From Hahella ganghwensis DSM 17046 (GTDB lineage: Bacteria; Pseudomonadota; Gammaproteobacteria; Pseudomonadales; Oleiphilaceae), in NCBI RefSeq assembly GCF_000376785.1, contig NZ_AQXX01000101.1, forward strand, positions 1 to 55,028: DNA of 55,028 nt. The letters are read 5' to 3'. A model generated the notes under the pieces. The model had not been told where the DNA came from, ran no database searches, and saw only the letters and a program-made list of their open reading frames with translations. Below are positions 17,686-28,200 of this stretch, piece by piece. The first letter of the stretch is position 1. The number at the start of each line of letters is the position of its first letter. The position numbers were made by a program, and so were the translations under genes.

Positions 17686-19002
17686 ATGAAAACAGTCGAA
17701 GCTGATACCAGCCAGAGACTCAGTGGCAGATTCACCCTTGCCAGAAATACGTTTATTGGTCTGACAGGATTATTAATGCTATCCGCCTGCAGCGTTCCCG
17801 CAGAACCGCAGCAGACTTCACAGCCACCATTACCGGTCGTGGATGTGGCACCCGTCATCAACGAGACCATTACAGAATGGGATGAGTTCACCGGACGTCT
17901 GGAAGCCACCGAAACAGTCACCCTTCGCCCAAGAGTTTCCGGATATGTCGAGCATGTGGCTTTTGAAGAGGGTGCCTTGGTCAAGAAAGGCGATTTGTTG
18001 TTTGAAATTGACGCCCGTCCATATCAAGCAGAAGTTTCCCGCCTTCGTGCAGAACTGAAATCAGCACAATCGCGCCTGGCATTGGCCACGAATGATCTGG
18101 AAAGAGCCCAGTCGCTAGAAAGCCAGAATGCCATTTCCATCGAGCAGGTGGATAACCGAGCAGCAGACAAAGACCAGGCCGGTGCTCAAGTGGAAGCAAC
18201 GGCTGCCGCTTTGGAATCAGCCCTGTTGAATCTCAGCTATACCAAGGTAAAAGCGCCCATCTCTGGCCGGGTTTCTCAGGCAGTAATCACAGAGGGCAAC
18301 TATGTACAGGCAGGTCAGTCAGAACTGACCTCTCTGGTTTCCACTGACAAAGTACATGCCTACTTCGATGCTGACGAGCAGACCTATCTGGAATATCGCA
18401 GCATGCGTCAGGCACAGTCGGATTCCGGCGTAGAGACCAGTAAAACCCCGGTTTTCATGCGTCTTGCCAATGAAGATTCATATCCTCACCTGGGACATGT
18501 GGATTTCATCGATAACCAGATCAACCCCCAGACCGGCACTATTCGGGCACGAGCGGTTTTCGATAATACCGATAACCAATTCACCCCGGGTCTGTTTGTG
18601 AGGGTTAAGCTGGCCGCCAGTCCACAGTATGAAGCTGTGCTGATCAATGATCGTGCCGTTGGAACAGATCTTAATAACAAGTACGTTCTGGTGTTGACCG
18701 AAGATAACCGGGTGAACTACCGGGGCATTCAGTTAGGCCCGAAAATAGACGATATGAGAATCGTCCGTGCAGGCCTTAACGGCGATGAGAAAATCGTGGT
18801 AAACGGATTGCAACGGGTTCGCCCGGGAGCACAGGTTCAGACGGAAACCGTCTCCATGTTCTCTGATGAGTCACTGCAACACCTGTACAGCCAGCAAAAA
18901 ATTATTGAGGCAAGCCTGCAACGACTGGATCCGCCTCTAACCGCTGAGCGTTCTCAGCCTGCTGATCAAACAGAAACGGATATCACTAAGCCGCGCGGTT
19001 AA
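17686..19002 (+). CDS. RND efflux periplasmic adaptor, MexE-like (unit 1)
   Basis: A 438-residue membrane-fusion lipoprotein with lipobox LLMLSAC (Cys 35). Typical MFP segments follow: EWDEFTGRLEATETVTLRPRVSGYVEHVAFEEGALVKKGDLLFEIDARPYQAE (barrel-sandwich half), a coiled-coil hairpin, then ISGRVSQAVITEGNYVQAG and the beta-barrel FIDNQINPQTGTIRARAVF. ATG 17686 follows AAGGAG by six bases; an upstream in-frame start is less likely. It would link the RND permease to the outer-membrane channel. First gene of MFP-RND-OMF unit 1. Confidence 0.95.
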   Translation: MKTVEADTSQRLSGRFTLARNTFIGLTGLLMLSACSVPAEPQQTSQPPLPVVDVAPVINETITEWDEFTGRLEATETVTLRPRVSGYVEHVAFEEGALVKKGDLLFEIDARPYQAEVSRLRAELKSAQSRLALATNDLERAQSLESQNAISIEQVDNRAADKDQAGAQVEATAAALESALLNLSYTKVKAPISGRVSQAVITEGNYVQAGQSELTSLVSTDKVHAYFDADEQTYLEYRSMRQAQSDSGVETSKTPVFMRLANEDSYPHLGHVDFIDNQINPQTGTIRARAVFDNTDNQFTPGLFVRVKLAASPQYEAVLINDRAVGTDLNNKYVLVLTEDNRVNYRGIQLGPKIDDMRIVRAGLNGDEKIVVNGLQRVRPGAQVQTETVSMFSDESLQHLYSQQKIIEASLQRLDPPLTAERSQPADQTETDITKPRG

Positions 19003-19025
19003 GTGTCGATATCTGGAGATTTCGA

Positions 19026-22000
19026 ATGAACTTTTCACAATACTTTATACAGCGCCCCATTTTAGCCGGAGTGCTGTCAATACTGATCTTTATTGCGGGT
19101 GCCATATCGGTATTTGAACTACCGATCACTGAATACCCAGAAGTAGTACCACCTACAGTTGTCGTTAGTGCGAATTATCCCGGGGCAAACCCCAAGGTTA
19201 TCGCTCAGACGGTCGCCTCGCCACTTGAGCAGGCCATTAACGGAGTGGAGGATATGCTTTATATGTCCTCTCAATCCACTTCGGATGGCAGACTCAGTCT
19301 CACCGTCACGTTTGCCCTGGGCACGGATCTGGACAAAGCCCAGGTGCAGGTACAAAACCGCGTGGATCGTGCGTTGCCGCGTCTGCCTGAAGAAGTGCAG
19401 CGACTTGGTGTCGTGACCGAAAAGTCTTCACCTGACCTAACCATGGTGGTGCATATCACATCACCGGATAATCGCTACGACATGCTCTATCTGTCCAACT
19501 ATGCCGTGCTGAACGTCAAAGATGAGCTGGCCAGGATCGAAGGAGTCGGAGATGTCAGGGTCTTTGGTGCGGGAGACTATTCTCTGCGTATTTGGCTTGA
19601 TCCGGAAAAAGTTGCCAGCCTTAACCTGACAACGACCGATGTTATTCGGGCCATTCGTGAGCAGAACCGTCAGGCGGCTGCAGGTGCGATTGGTTCACCA
19701 CCGGCAGCTGGTAACAGTGAATTTCAGCTACTGATCAACGTCAAAGGCCGACTACAGTCCGTAGATGAGTTTGCCAATATTATCGTCCGTGTCGGCGAGA
19801 AGGGTGAAATTACCCGACTGGAAGACATTGCCCGCATCGAGTTGGGTGCCAACTCATACGCCCTGCGTTCGCTGTTGAACAATCAACCGGCGGCGGCTCT
19901 TCCCATATTCCAGCGTCCGGGCTCCAATGCCATTGAGATCTCCGATAATGTCAGAGCCACCATGGCAGAGCTGAAAAAGACCTTCCCGGAAGGTGTCGAT
20001 TACTCCATCGTTTATGACCCGACAGTGTTCGTCAAAGGTTCGATCAAGGCCGTTGTCAAAACGCTTCTGGAAGCAGTATTGCTAGTTGTGATTGTTGTGG
20101 TGTTGTTCCTTCAGACATGGCGTGCTTCGATCATTCCCCTGGTTGCCGTTCCGGTATCCCTGGTGGGCACCTTTGCTGTCATGCATCTATTCGGTTTCTC
20201 GCTCAACGCCCTGTCCCTGTTTGGTCTGGTACTGGCCATAGGAATCGTGGTGGATGACGCCATCGTGGTCGTGGAAAACGTTGAACGTAACATCGAGATG
20301 GGCAAGTCCCCGGTTGAAGCCACCAAGCAGGCCATGAAGGAGGTAACCGGCCCAATCATTGCCACATCGCTGGTTTTGAGCGCCGTATTCATTCCGACTG
20401 CATTTATCTCAGGCCTGACGGGACAGTTCTACAAACAGTTTGCCCTGACCATTGCCATTTCAACGATCATATCGACCTTTAACTCGTTGACACTGAGCCC
20501 TGCTCTGGCTGCGGTTCTGCTCAAAGGCCACAGCAGCAAGAAAGACCTGCTCACCCGGATCATCGATAAACTGTTCGGACGTTGGTTATTCGCACCTTTC
20601 AACCGCTTTTTCAATGGTCTTTCGAACACCTATACCATCGGTGTGAGACGTTTGATTCGCGGCAGTGCGATCGTGGTTGTGGTTTATGGAGGATTGCTGG
20701 CACTGACTTATGAACAGTTTTCCACCACTCCTACCGGTTTTGTTCCCGGACAGGACAAACAGTATCTGGTCTCTTTTGCCCAGTTACCGGATGCCGCCAA
20801 CCTGGACAGAACGGAAGCGGTGATTCGCGAGATGTCACGCATCGCTATGGAGCACCCAGGGGTGGACTCTGCCGTTGCGTTTCCGGGTCTGTCTATTAAC
20901 GGTTTCACCAACAGCCCGAATGCCGGTATCGTTTTTGTCACTCTGAAGCCATTCGAGGAGCGGCGGGACCCAAGTCTGTCAGCAGGCGCTATTGCAGGGC
21001 AGCTTAACCAGCAATTCGGCAGTATCAAGGAATCCTTTGTGGCAATATTCCCACCACCACCTGTACAGGGGCTTGGCACCATTGGAGGCTTTAAACTTCA
21101 AGTAGAGGATCGGGGTAGTCTCGGCTACGAAGAACTGTTTAGCCAGACCCAAAAGGTCATTCAAAAAGCCTGGGCAACGCCTGAACTAACCGGCATTTTC
21201 TCCAGCTTCCAGGTAAACGTGCCACAGATCGATGTGGATGTTGATCGGGAAAAAGCGAAAACCCATGGCATCCCGCTGAACGACATTTTTGACACCATGC
21301 AGGTATATCTGGGCTCGCTGTACGTTAACGACTTCAACATGTTCGGGCGGACCTATCAGGTCAACGTCCAGGCGGAACAGAACTTCCGCGAGGATGCCGA
21401 TCAGATTGACAAGCTTAAAGTGCGTAACCAGTTTGGCGACATGGTGCCACTTGCATCATTTGTTGACGTCAGCCATACCGCAGGACCCGACAGGGTGATG
21501 CACTACAACGGTTATCCAACCGCGGAAATTAATGGTGCACCAGCTCCCGGATACAGTTCCGGTCAGGCCGAGGCTGCCATTACCAAAATACTGGAAAGTG
21601 AGTTGCCCAACGGAATGACCTTTGACTGGACAGACCTGACTTATCAGCAGATTCTGGCAGGAAATACCGCTGCCTACGTGGCCGCCCAGTACGAAAGCTG
21701 GTCGCTGCCGCTGGCCATTATCCTCATTGTGCCCATGACCCTGCTGTCAGCGATGACAGGCGTCATTCTCAAAGGAGGGGACAATAATATCTTTACCCAG
21801 ATCGGGCTGATCGTTCTGGTGGGGCTTGCCACTAAAAACGCCATTCTGATTGTTGAGTTTGCCAAGGAGAAAGAAGACGAAGGTTTGCCTCTACTGGAAG
21901 CCATCATAGAGGCCAGTAAATTGCGTCTGAGACCGATCCTGATGACATCACTGGCCTTCATTATGGGAGTTGTGCCTTTGGTCGTGTCCACCGGTGCCGG

Positions 22001-22178
22001 TGCGGAAATGCGTCAGGCCATGGGGATCGCAGTATTCTCAGGTATGATCGGCGTCACTTTGTTCGGTCTGCTTCTGACGCCCGTATTTTACTATCTTGTG
22101 CGTCGTTTCCTGGCCAAGCGCAGTATGTCGCCCCAAACACCGTGGGAAAACATACAGGGGGAGGTCGTACATGGCTAG
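19026..22178 (+). CDS. RND efflux permease, MexF-like, with an internal TM8 deletion (unit 1)
   Basis: A 1050-residue HAE-1 type RND protein. Proton-relay residues are intact: the Asp pair in GIVVDDAIVVVENVERN, Lys in GLATKNAILIVEF, Thr in RPILMTSLAFIMG. It is close to the permease at 25238 along its whole length, except at residues 883-886, where the sequence runs NTAAYVAAQYESW and the other copy has NTAIYIFPLV...VLAAQYESW. This is a 12-residue in-frame loss of most of transmembrane helix 8. Helix 8 joins the second porter loop to the membrane core and couples proton flow to drug movement, so I expect this permease to be non-functional or misfolded. The gene is otherwise open, and the next gene overlaps its end by 8 bp. 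Confidence 0.96.
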   Translation: MNFSQYFIQRPILAGVLSILIFIAGAISVFELPITEYPEVVPPTVVVSANYPGANPKVIAQTVASPLEQAINGVEDMLYMSSQSTSDGRLSLTVTFALGTDLDKAQVQVQNRVDRALPRLPEEVQRLGVVTEKSSPDLTMVVHITSPDNRYDMLYLSNYAVLNVKDELARIEGVGDVRVFGAGDYSLRIWLDPEKVASLNLTTTDVIRAIREQNRQAAAGAIGSPPAAGNSEFQLLINVKGRLQSVDEFANIIVRVGEKGEITRLEDIARIELGANSYALRSLLNNQPAAALPIFQRPGSNAIEISDNVRATMAELKKTFPEGVDYSIVYDPTVFVKGSIKAVVKTLLEAVLLVVIVVVLFLQTWRASIIPLVAVPVSLVGTFAVMHLFGFSLNALSLFGLVLAIGIVVDDAIVVVENVERNIEMGKSPVEATKQAMKEVTGPIIATSLVLSAVFIPTAFISGLTGQFYKQFALTIAISTIISTFNSLTLSPALAAVLLKGHSSKKDLLTRIIDKLFGRWLFAPFNRFFNGLSNTYTIGVRRLIRGSAIVVVVYGGLLALTYEQFSTTPTGFVPGQDKQYLVSFAQLPDAANLDRTEAVIREMSRIAMEHPGVDSAVAFPGLSINGFTNSPNAGIVFVTLKPFEERRDPSLSAGAIAGQLNQQFGSIKESFVAIFPPPPVQGLGTIGGFKLQVEDRGSLGYEELFSQTQKVIQKAWATPELTGIFSSFQVNVPQIDVDVDREKAKTHGIPLNDIFDTMQVYLGSLYVNDFNMFGRTYQVNVQAEQNFREDADQIDKLKVRNQFGDMVPLASFVDVSHTAGPDRVMHYNGYPTAEINGAPAPGYSSGQAEAAITKILESELPNGMTFDWTDLTYQQILAGNTAAYVAAQYESWSLPLAIILIVPMTLLSAMTGVILKGGDNNIFTQIGLIVLVGLATKNAILIVEFAKEKEDEGLPLLEAIIEASKLRLRPILMTSLAFIMGVVPLVVSTGAGAEMRQAMGIAVFSGMIGVTLFGLLLTPVFYYLVRRFLAKRSMSPQTPWENIQGEVVHG

Positions 22179-23703
22179 AAATAAATCGCTGAAAACAACC
22201 CAGACTTCAGGACGTATGAAGAACATCAAGTTAGCAATGACGTTTACTCTGGCCTCTACACTGGTTGGATGTATCACCGTGGGGCCTGACTATCAGGCTC
22301 CCTCAACCGGTGACCTGAGTATGGACGCTTCCCTGTTAACAACGGTGGACACGCAGCAACTGGAGGTAAACTGGTGGCGGCAGTTTAACGACCCGGACCT
22401 GGATAAACTGGTCCAGGCAGCACTGACCGGAAGCCCCAGCATCGCTGCCGCCCAGGCCAGAGTCACCGCCGCCAGAGCTGTCTTTGACGATACCCGGGAC
22501 GATCTGTATCCAAAGGGGTCTGTGGGTTTGGGCTATGAAGCGGCCGAAGCTCCCGCTGCACCGGATTATGATCGCAGAGTAAAGTCAGATCACTTCAACA
22601 CCGGCCTCAATGCGGGTTGGACACTGGATCTTTTTGGCCGTGTACAACGCTCTATTGAAGCGGCGGAAGCCAATGCCCAAAGCCAGGAAGCAGCGCTACG
22701 CAATGTTCAGGTGGAAATCGTTGCAGCAGTCGTGAAGTCCTATGGAGAGCTCAGAGCTGCTCAACATCGGGTACAGGTGGCTGAAGCTAATCTGGAAAAC
22801 CTGCACGAAGTGCTCAAGCTGACCCAATTACGATTTGAAACCGGCGTAGGGTCTGAACTTGATGTGGCAAGAACCCAGGCAGAATATGCCGGTAACCAGG
22901 CCAGTATTCCGCCATTGCGTGCGCAGATCCAAAGAGCGATTCACCGTCTACAGGCATTAACCGGGCAAACTCCGCAACAACTCGATGGCTTGACCACGCC
23001 AAAACAGATTCCTGCCATTAATGTGGCATTACCGATTGGGAATCCCGCAGATCTGCTGCAGCGTCGCCCGGCTATCCAACAAGCAGAACGGGAACTGGCA
23101 AGTGCGACGGCGGAAATCGGTGTAGCCACTTCGGATCTGTTTCCTCAGGTGGAGGTGAGTGGCTTTCTGGGCTTTATCTCTGCTTCCGGTGCAGATCTGG
23201 GCACCTCGGCCTCCAAAGCCTGGTCAATCGCCCCTACCCTGAAATGGCAGGTACTCGATCTGGCTTCTCTCAAAGCCCGGGTACGGATATCGGAAGCCAG
23301 TGCCAAAGGCGCGCTGGCCAACTACCATCAGCAGGTTCTGACAGCATTAGAGGAAACCCGTAACGCACTGGTGACCTACGACCAGGACCAGCAGCGCTTC
23401 CGTTATCTACTGGCTAGAGAGAAAAGCAGCGCACGAGCCCAGGCATTGGCTCAGGCCCGATACAAAGCGGGCGTCATCGATCTGCTGGATGTGCTGGATA
23501 CAGAACGGACACGACTGTCCGCTGAAGACGACGTTGCGCAGGCCGAGCTAAAAGTTTTCCAGGGAATAGCTGAAATATACCGTAGCCTGGGCGGAGGATG
23601 GAATCTCTCCCCGACTTTTGCCACTTTGGGAAATTCGGCAGTCAGCCGTTCTCACGCCCCTGAACAGGGGGCCAGTCCTACTGGAGCAGTCAATGAAAGC
23701 TAG
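22171..23703 (+). CDS. RND outer-membrane channel, OprN/OprM-like
   Basis: A 510-residue TolC-type outer-membrane factor lipoprotein with lipobox TLVGC (about Cys 34). The NodT-family features are CITVGPDYQAP, WWRQFNDPDLDKLVQAAL, the repeated helical halves (ARVTAARAVFDD and LKLTQLRFETGVGSELDVARTQAEYA), and LLQRRPAIQQAERELASATAEIGVA. ATG 22171 overlaps the permease by 8 bp and has GGGGGAGG upstream; an internal ATG fifteen codons on (MKNIKLAM) is a possible alternative. It is the only channel gene here and probably also serves the second pump unit, which has none. Confidence 0.95.
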   Translation: MARNKSLKTTQTSGRMKNIKLAMTFTLASTLVGCITVGPDYQAPSTGDLSMDASLLTTVDTQQLEVNWWRQFNDPDLDKLVQAALTGSPSIAAAQARVTAARAVFDDTRDDLYPKGSVGLGYEAAEAPAAPDYDRRVKSDHFNTGLNAGWTLDLFGRVQRSIEAAEANAQSQEAALRNVQVEIVAAVVKSYGELRAAQHRVQVAEANLENLHEVLKLTQLRFETGVGSELDVARTQAEYAGNQASIPPLRAQIQRAIHRLQALTGQTPQQLDGLTTPKQIPAINVALPIGNPADLLQRRPAIQQAERELASATAEIGVATSDLFPQVEVSGFLGFISASGADLGTSASKAWSIAPTLKWQVLDLASLKARVRISEASAKGALANYHQQVLTALEETRNALVTYDQDQQRFRYLLAREKSSARAQALAQARYKAGVIDLLDVLDTERTRLSAEDDVAQAELKVFQGIAEIYRSLGGGWNLSPTFATLGNSAVSRSHAPEQGASPTGAVNES

Positions 23704-23715
23704 ATAGTGGTGTCA

Positions 23716-23793
23716 TGATAGCCCTGCAGTCAACTCCTCGCCGACGTACCCATACAAGCTCCCGTTGGTGTCTGCAGAGTTGCAGGGCTATCA
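23716..23793. repeat. Long inverted repeat between the two pump units
   Basis: Perfect 13-bp arms TGATAGCCCTGCA (23716-23728) and TGCAGGGCTATCA (23781-23793), extended by CAACTC/GAGTTG (23731-23736 and 23777-23782) apart from a 2-base bulge. It starts 13 bp after the channel stop and is followed by CCCTTTT. It may act as a terminator for unit 1. The whole 319-bp gap (23704-24022) holds no gene I can support. Confidence 0.7.
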
Positions 23794-24022
23794 CCCTTTT
23801 CCTAGCAGATTATACCGGGGGCTATTCCGGCTCCTCACCACCTGTTCAACAGGCTTTTCACCGGTATCAACACCACTTGGTTGCGCCACCTATTTCTGCC
23901 GTCATAGACCTATCTGCTAGCTCTTCCATGACAGATAAAATAGTAACTGTCACTGGTATCTATAGCCTGAGAGCCTTATCCTTAAAGCCCCCCGCAAATC
24001 CAAGCACAGTGATAGGTTTTTT

Positions 24023-25231
24023 ATGTATAGCAAAGGATTGAAAGGAGCTTTGTTCCTCTTGGCTCTATCGTTGCTCACCGCTTGTAACGAATCAGTACCT
24101 CCCGCACAACAGCAGGGCGGACAAATGCCTGCGATGCCGGTCACCGTAGCCAAGGTTCTGCACGAACCCATCAGTGAATGGGACGAGTACACCGGGCGAC
24201 TGGAAGCTCCCCAGACTGTGGAACTAAGACCCAGAGTTTCAGGCTACATCAACAAGGTTTTGTTCACTGAAGGCTCAATTGTGAAGCAGGGGGATCTGCT
24301 GTTTGAAATTGATGCTCGACAATATCAGGCTGAGGTCAATCGTTTGAAGGCAGACCTGAAAAGCGCTGAAGCCCGACTCAAACTGGCGAACAGCGATCTT
24401 AACCGCGCCCAGAGTCTGCGTAAGCAAAGTGCGATTGCCATTGAACAGGTAGAGTCCAGAAGTGCGGATCTGGATCAGGCACAGGCTAACGTCGAATCTA
24501 TTAAGGCAGCCCTGGATGTGGCACAGCTTAATTTGAGTTTCACCCGTGTCACCGCGCCGATTAGCGGCAAGGTTTCCCGTGCCCAGGTGACCGCAGGAAA
24601 CTATGTTTCTGACGGCGACACAGTATTGACCTCATTGGTTTCCATGGACAAGGTATACGCTTATTTCGACATCGATGAGCAGGCATATCTGCGCTTCCGA
24701 AGCCAGAACGGCAAAGCCAACCGCTCTGTCCAGATGCAGCTGACCAATGAACAGGGTTACCCTCATACAGGTACGCTCAACTTTGTAGACAATCAGGTCA
24801 ATCCGCAAACCGGCACAATTCGGGTCCGGGCAGTATTCGATAACCCCGACAATCATTTTACGCCAGGATTATTCGCCCGGTTGAGGCTGGTCAGCAGCGA
24901 ACAGTATCAGGCCATTCTGATCAATGATCGCGCCGTTGGAACCGACCTCAACAATAAATTCGTCCTGGTTCTTGGCGGCGACAATACCCTGGAATACAGA
25001 GCCATCCAGCTTGGTCCAAAAGTGAGTGGTTTGCGGGTGGTACGCTCAGGCCTTGCTCCTGAGGACAAAATTGTGATCAAGGGTCTGCAACGGGTGTATC
25101 CAGGCAGCCAGGTACAACCAGAGGAGGCGCCAATGGCAGAACCCGAAGTGCTAGAGGCTCTAAGGGCTGATAGTCATCTGGCCGAGTCTCCAGTGGCAGG
25201 ACAGGGAACCGCAGAAGCAACCGAGAGTTAA
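24023..25231 (+). CDS. RND efflux periplasmic adaptor, MexE-like (unit 2)
   Basis: A 402-residue adaptor lipoprotein (lipobox SLLTAC, Cys 21). It is clearly homologous to the adaptor at 17686: EWDEYTGRLEAPQTVELRPRVSGY, LLFEIDARQYQAEV, the coiled-coil region QSLRKQSAIAIEQVESRSADLDQAQ, and FVDNQVNPQTGTIRVRAVFDN. It lacks the longer cytoplasmic N-terminus of unit 1. It probably arose by duplication of the MFP-RND pair and starts a two-gene unit with the permease six bases downstream. Confidence 0.95.
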   Translation: MYSKGLKGALFLLALSLLTACNESVPPAQQQGGQMPAMPVTVAKVLHEPISEWDEYTGRLEAPQTVELRPRVSGYINKVLFTEGSIVKQGDLLFEIDARQYQAEVNRLKADLKSAEARLKLANSDLNRAQSLRKQSAIAIEQVESRSADLDQAQANVESIKAALDVAQLNLSFTRVTAPISGKVSRAQVTAGNYVSDGDTVLTSLVSMDKVYAYFDIDEQAYLRFRSQNGKANRSVQMQLTNEQGYPHTGTLNFVDNQVNPQTGTIRVRAVFDNPDNHFTPGLFARLRLVSSEQYQAILINDRAVGTDLNNKFVLVLGGDNTLEYRAIQLGPKVSGLRVVRSGLAPEDKIVIKGLQRVYPGSQVQPEEAPMAEPEVLEALRADSHLAESPVAGQGTAEATES

Positions 25232-25237
25232 CGGATT

Positions 25238-28200
25238 ATGAACTTCTCACAATTTTTTATCCAAAGGCCGATCTTTGCCAGCGTTTTATCATTCCTGATT
25301 CTGATCGCCGGTCTGATCTCCATGTTCCAACTACCCATCACCGAATATCCGGAGGTGGTACCACCAACTGTCGTGGTTCGTGCCAACTATCCCGGCGCCA
25401 GCCCTGAGGTCATTGCCGAGACGGTTGCCTCGCCACTGGAACAGGCGATCAATGGCGTTGAGAACATGCTCTATATGTCCTCGCAGTCGACCTCGGACGG
25501 TGCTTTGGGCATTACAGTGACCTTTGCTCTGGGCACAAACCTCGATGACGCCCAGGTATCCGTTCAGAACAGGGTCAGCCGCGCATTACCGCGACTTCCC
25601 GAGGAAGTACAGCGATTGGGAGTGGTGACCGAAAAGTCCTCACCCAACCTGTCAATGGTGGTCCACCTGTTGGCACCGGAAAATCGCTACGACATGCTCT
25701 ACCTGTCCAACTATGCAGAACTTTACGTCAAGGATGAATTGGCCAGGGTCGAAGGAGTTGGTCAGGCTCGGGTATTCGGCGCCGGAGAGTACGCACTCCG
25801 TATCTGGCTTGACCCTGAAAAAGTCGCCGCTCTCAATCTGACAACAACAGATGTCATTTCGGCAATCCAGGAGCAGAACAGACAAGTAGCTGCAGGGACT
25901 ATTGGTGCACCTCCCGCCACGACGGCCAGTGACTTTACACTGACGGTCAGCGTTAAAGGCAGGCTGGACAGCGTGGAGGAATTCGAGAATATCGTGATCC
26001 GAGTCAGCAATGACGGCGCGGTTACCCGCCTTAAGGATATCGCCCGCGTGGAACTGGGATCCAGCAGCTATGCGATGCGGTCACTACTGGATAACAAACC
26101 GGCGGCTGCCATTGCGATCTTCCAGAGCCCCGGCTCCAACGCCATCGAAATATCCGATAACATCCGGGCCAAGATGGAAGAACTGAAAGCCACCTTCCCT
26201 GAAGGAGTGGATTACAACATCGTCTATGACCCCACCATCTTCGTCCGGGGCTCAATTGAAGCCGTAGTGAAAACATTGCTGGAAGCGGTTCTGTTGGTGG
26301 TCATTGTCGTGGTCCTGTTCCTGCAGACCTGGCGCGCATCGATCATTCCTCTGGTCGCAGTACCCGTGTCATTGATCGGTACCTTTGCAGTCATGCAGCT
26401 ATTCGGTTTTTCGCTGAACGCCTTATCATTATTCGGGCTTGTACTGGCAATCGGAATCGTCGTGGATGATGCCATCGTTGTAGTGGAGAACGTCGAACGA
26501 AATATCCAACTGGGCAAGCCGCCTATTGAGGCAACCAAACAGGCAATGCGGGAAGTTACCGGACCGATTATTGCGACTTCGCTGGTATTGAGTGCCGTGT
26601 TTATTCCCACCGCATTCATCTCTGGGCTAACAGGGCAATTCTATAAACAGTTCGCTCTGACCATTGCGATATCAACCATCATTTCAACGATCAATTCCTT
26701 AACGTTGAGCCCCGCACTGTCAGCTCTGCTTCTGAAACCACATGATTCGAAGAAGGACCTGCTGACCCGTGCACTCGATGGCCTGTTCGGATTCTGGCTG
26801 TTTCGTCCCTTTAACCGCTTTTTCAGCAAGCTTTCCCATGGCTACACCTGGTCTGTGCATAAGGTCATAAGGGGCAGCGCGATCATTCTGGTGATCTACG
26901 GTGGCTTGATCTACCTGGGTTATCATCAATTCACCACGACACCCACGGGCTTTGTGCCTCAGCAGGACAAGCAATATCTGATCTCCTTTGCCCAGTTGCC
27001 GGATGCCGCGACCCTCGACCGGACGGAAGAGGTCATCCGCCGAATGTCATCCACTATTCTGGAACATCCTGGCGTAGAATCTGCCGTCGCATTCCCCGGG
27101 CTGTCTATCAATGGCTTCGTTGCCGCCCCCAATGCAGGCATCGTGTTTGTCACACTGAAGCCATTCGATCAGCGTACCACCCCGGAACTATCCGCAGGGG
27201 CTATCGCGGGGGCTTTGAATCAACAGTTATTCGGAATACAGGAAGCCTTCGTTGCGATCTTCCCTCCTCCACCGGTGCTGGGCCTGGGAACCATTGGCGG
27301 ATTCAAACTACAGATAGAAGATCGGGCAAACCAGGGTTATGAAGCCCTTTATGCTCAAACCCAGCGTGTGCTGCAGCGGGCCTGGCAAAGCCCGGAACTG
27401 GCTCAGGTATTTTCCGGGTATCAGGTGAAAGTCCCTCAGATTGAGGTCGATGTGGACCGGGAGAAAGCCAAGTCCCACGGGGTTTCACTAAATGATGCTT
27501 TTGCCACCATGCAGGTCTATCTTGGTTCCCTGTATGTTAATGACTTCAATGAATTCGGCCGGACCTATCAGGTAAAAATTCAGGCCGAAGCCCGCTTCCG
27601 GGAGGAAGCAGACCAGATCACCCGGCTGAAGGTGCGCAATGCTGATGGAGAAATGATTCCCCTGGGCAGCTTTGTCACCATTCGTTATACCGCCGGTCCC
27701 GACATGGTGCAGCACTATAACGGCTACACAGCTGCCGATATCAATGGCGGCCCGGCACCCGGCTACAGCTCCGGTCAGGCTGAAGCGGTTATTACCAAAA
27801 TTCTGGATGAAGAATTGGGGAATGGCTTCGCCTTCGAGTGGACAGATCTGACTTATCAACAGATTCTGGCTGGCAATACCGCCATCTATATTTTCCCACT
27901 GGTGGTACTGCTGGTGTTCCTGGTCCTGGCCGCTCAATATGAAAGCTGGACATTGCCTCTGTCGATCATACTGATTGTACCGATGACTCTGATGTCAGCC
28001 ATGACGGGTGTTATCCTGTGGGGCGGCGATAACAATATCTTTACTCAGATAGGGCTCATTGTTCTGGTCGGTTTGGCTACGAAGAACGCGATTCTGATCG
28101 TAGAGTTTGCCAAAGACAAAGAAGAGGAAGGCATGAGCCTGATTGAAGCGGTGAAGGAAGCCTGTCACCTCCGGCTACGCCCGATATTGATGACCTCTCT

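Noticed and set aside
23715-24041. A 108-codon plus-strand frame between the two pump units.
   Set aside because: It runs through the inverted repeat and overlaps the adaptor start in another frame; its composition is not protein-like and there is no ribosome site.
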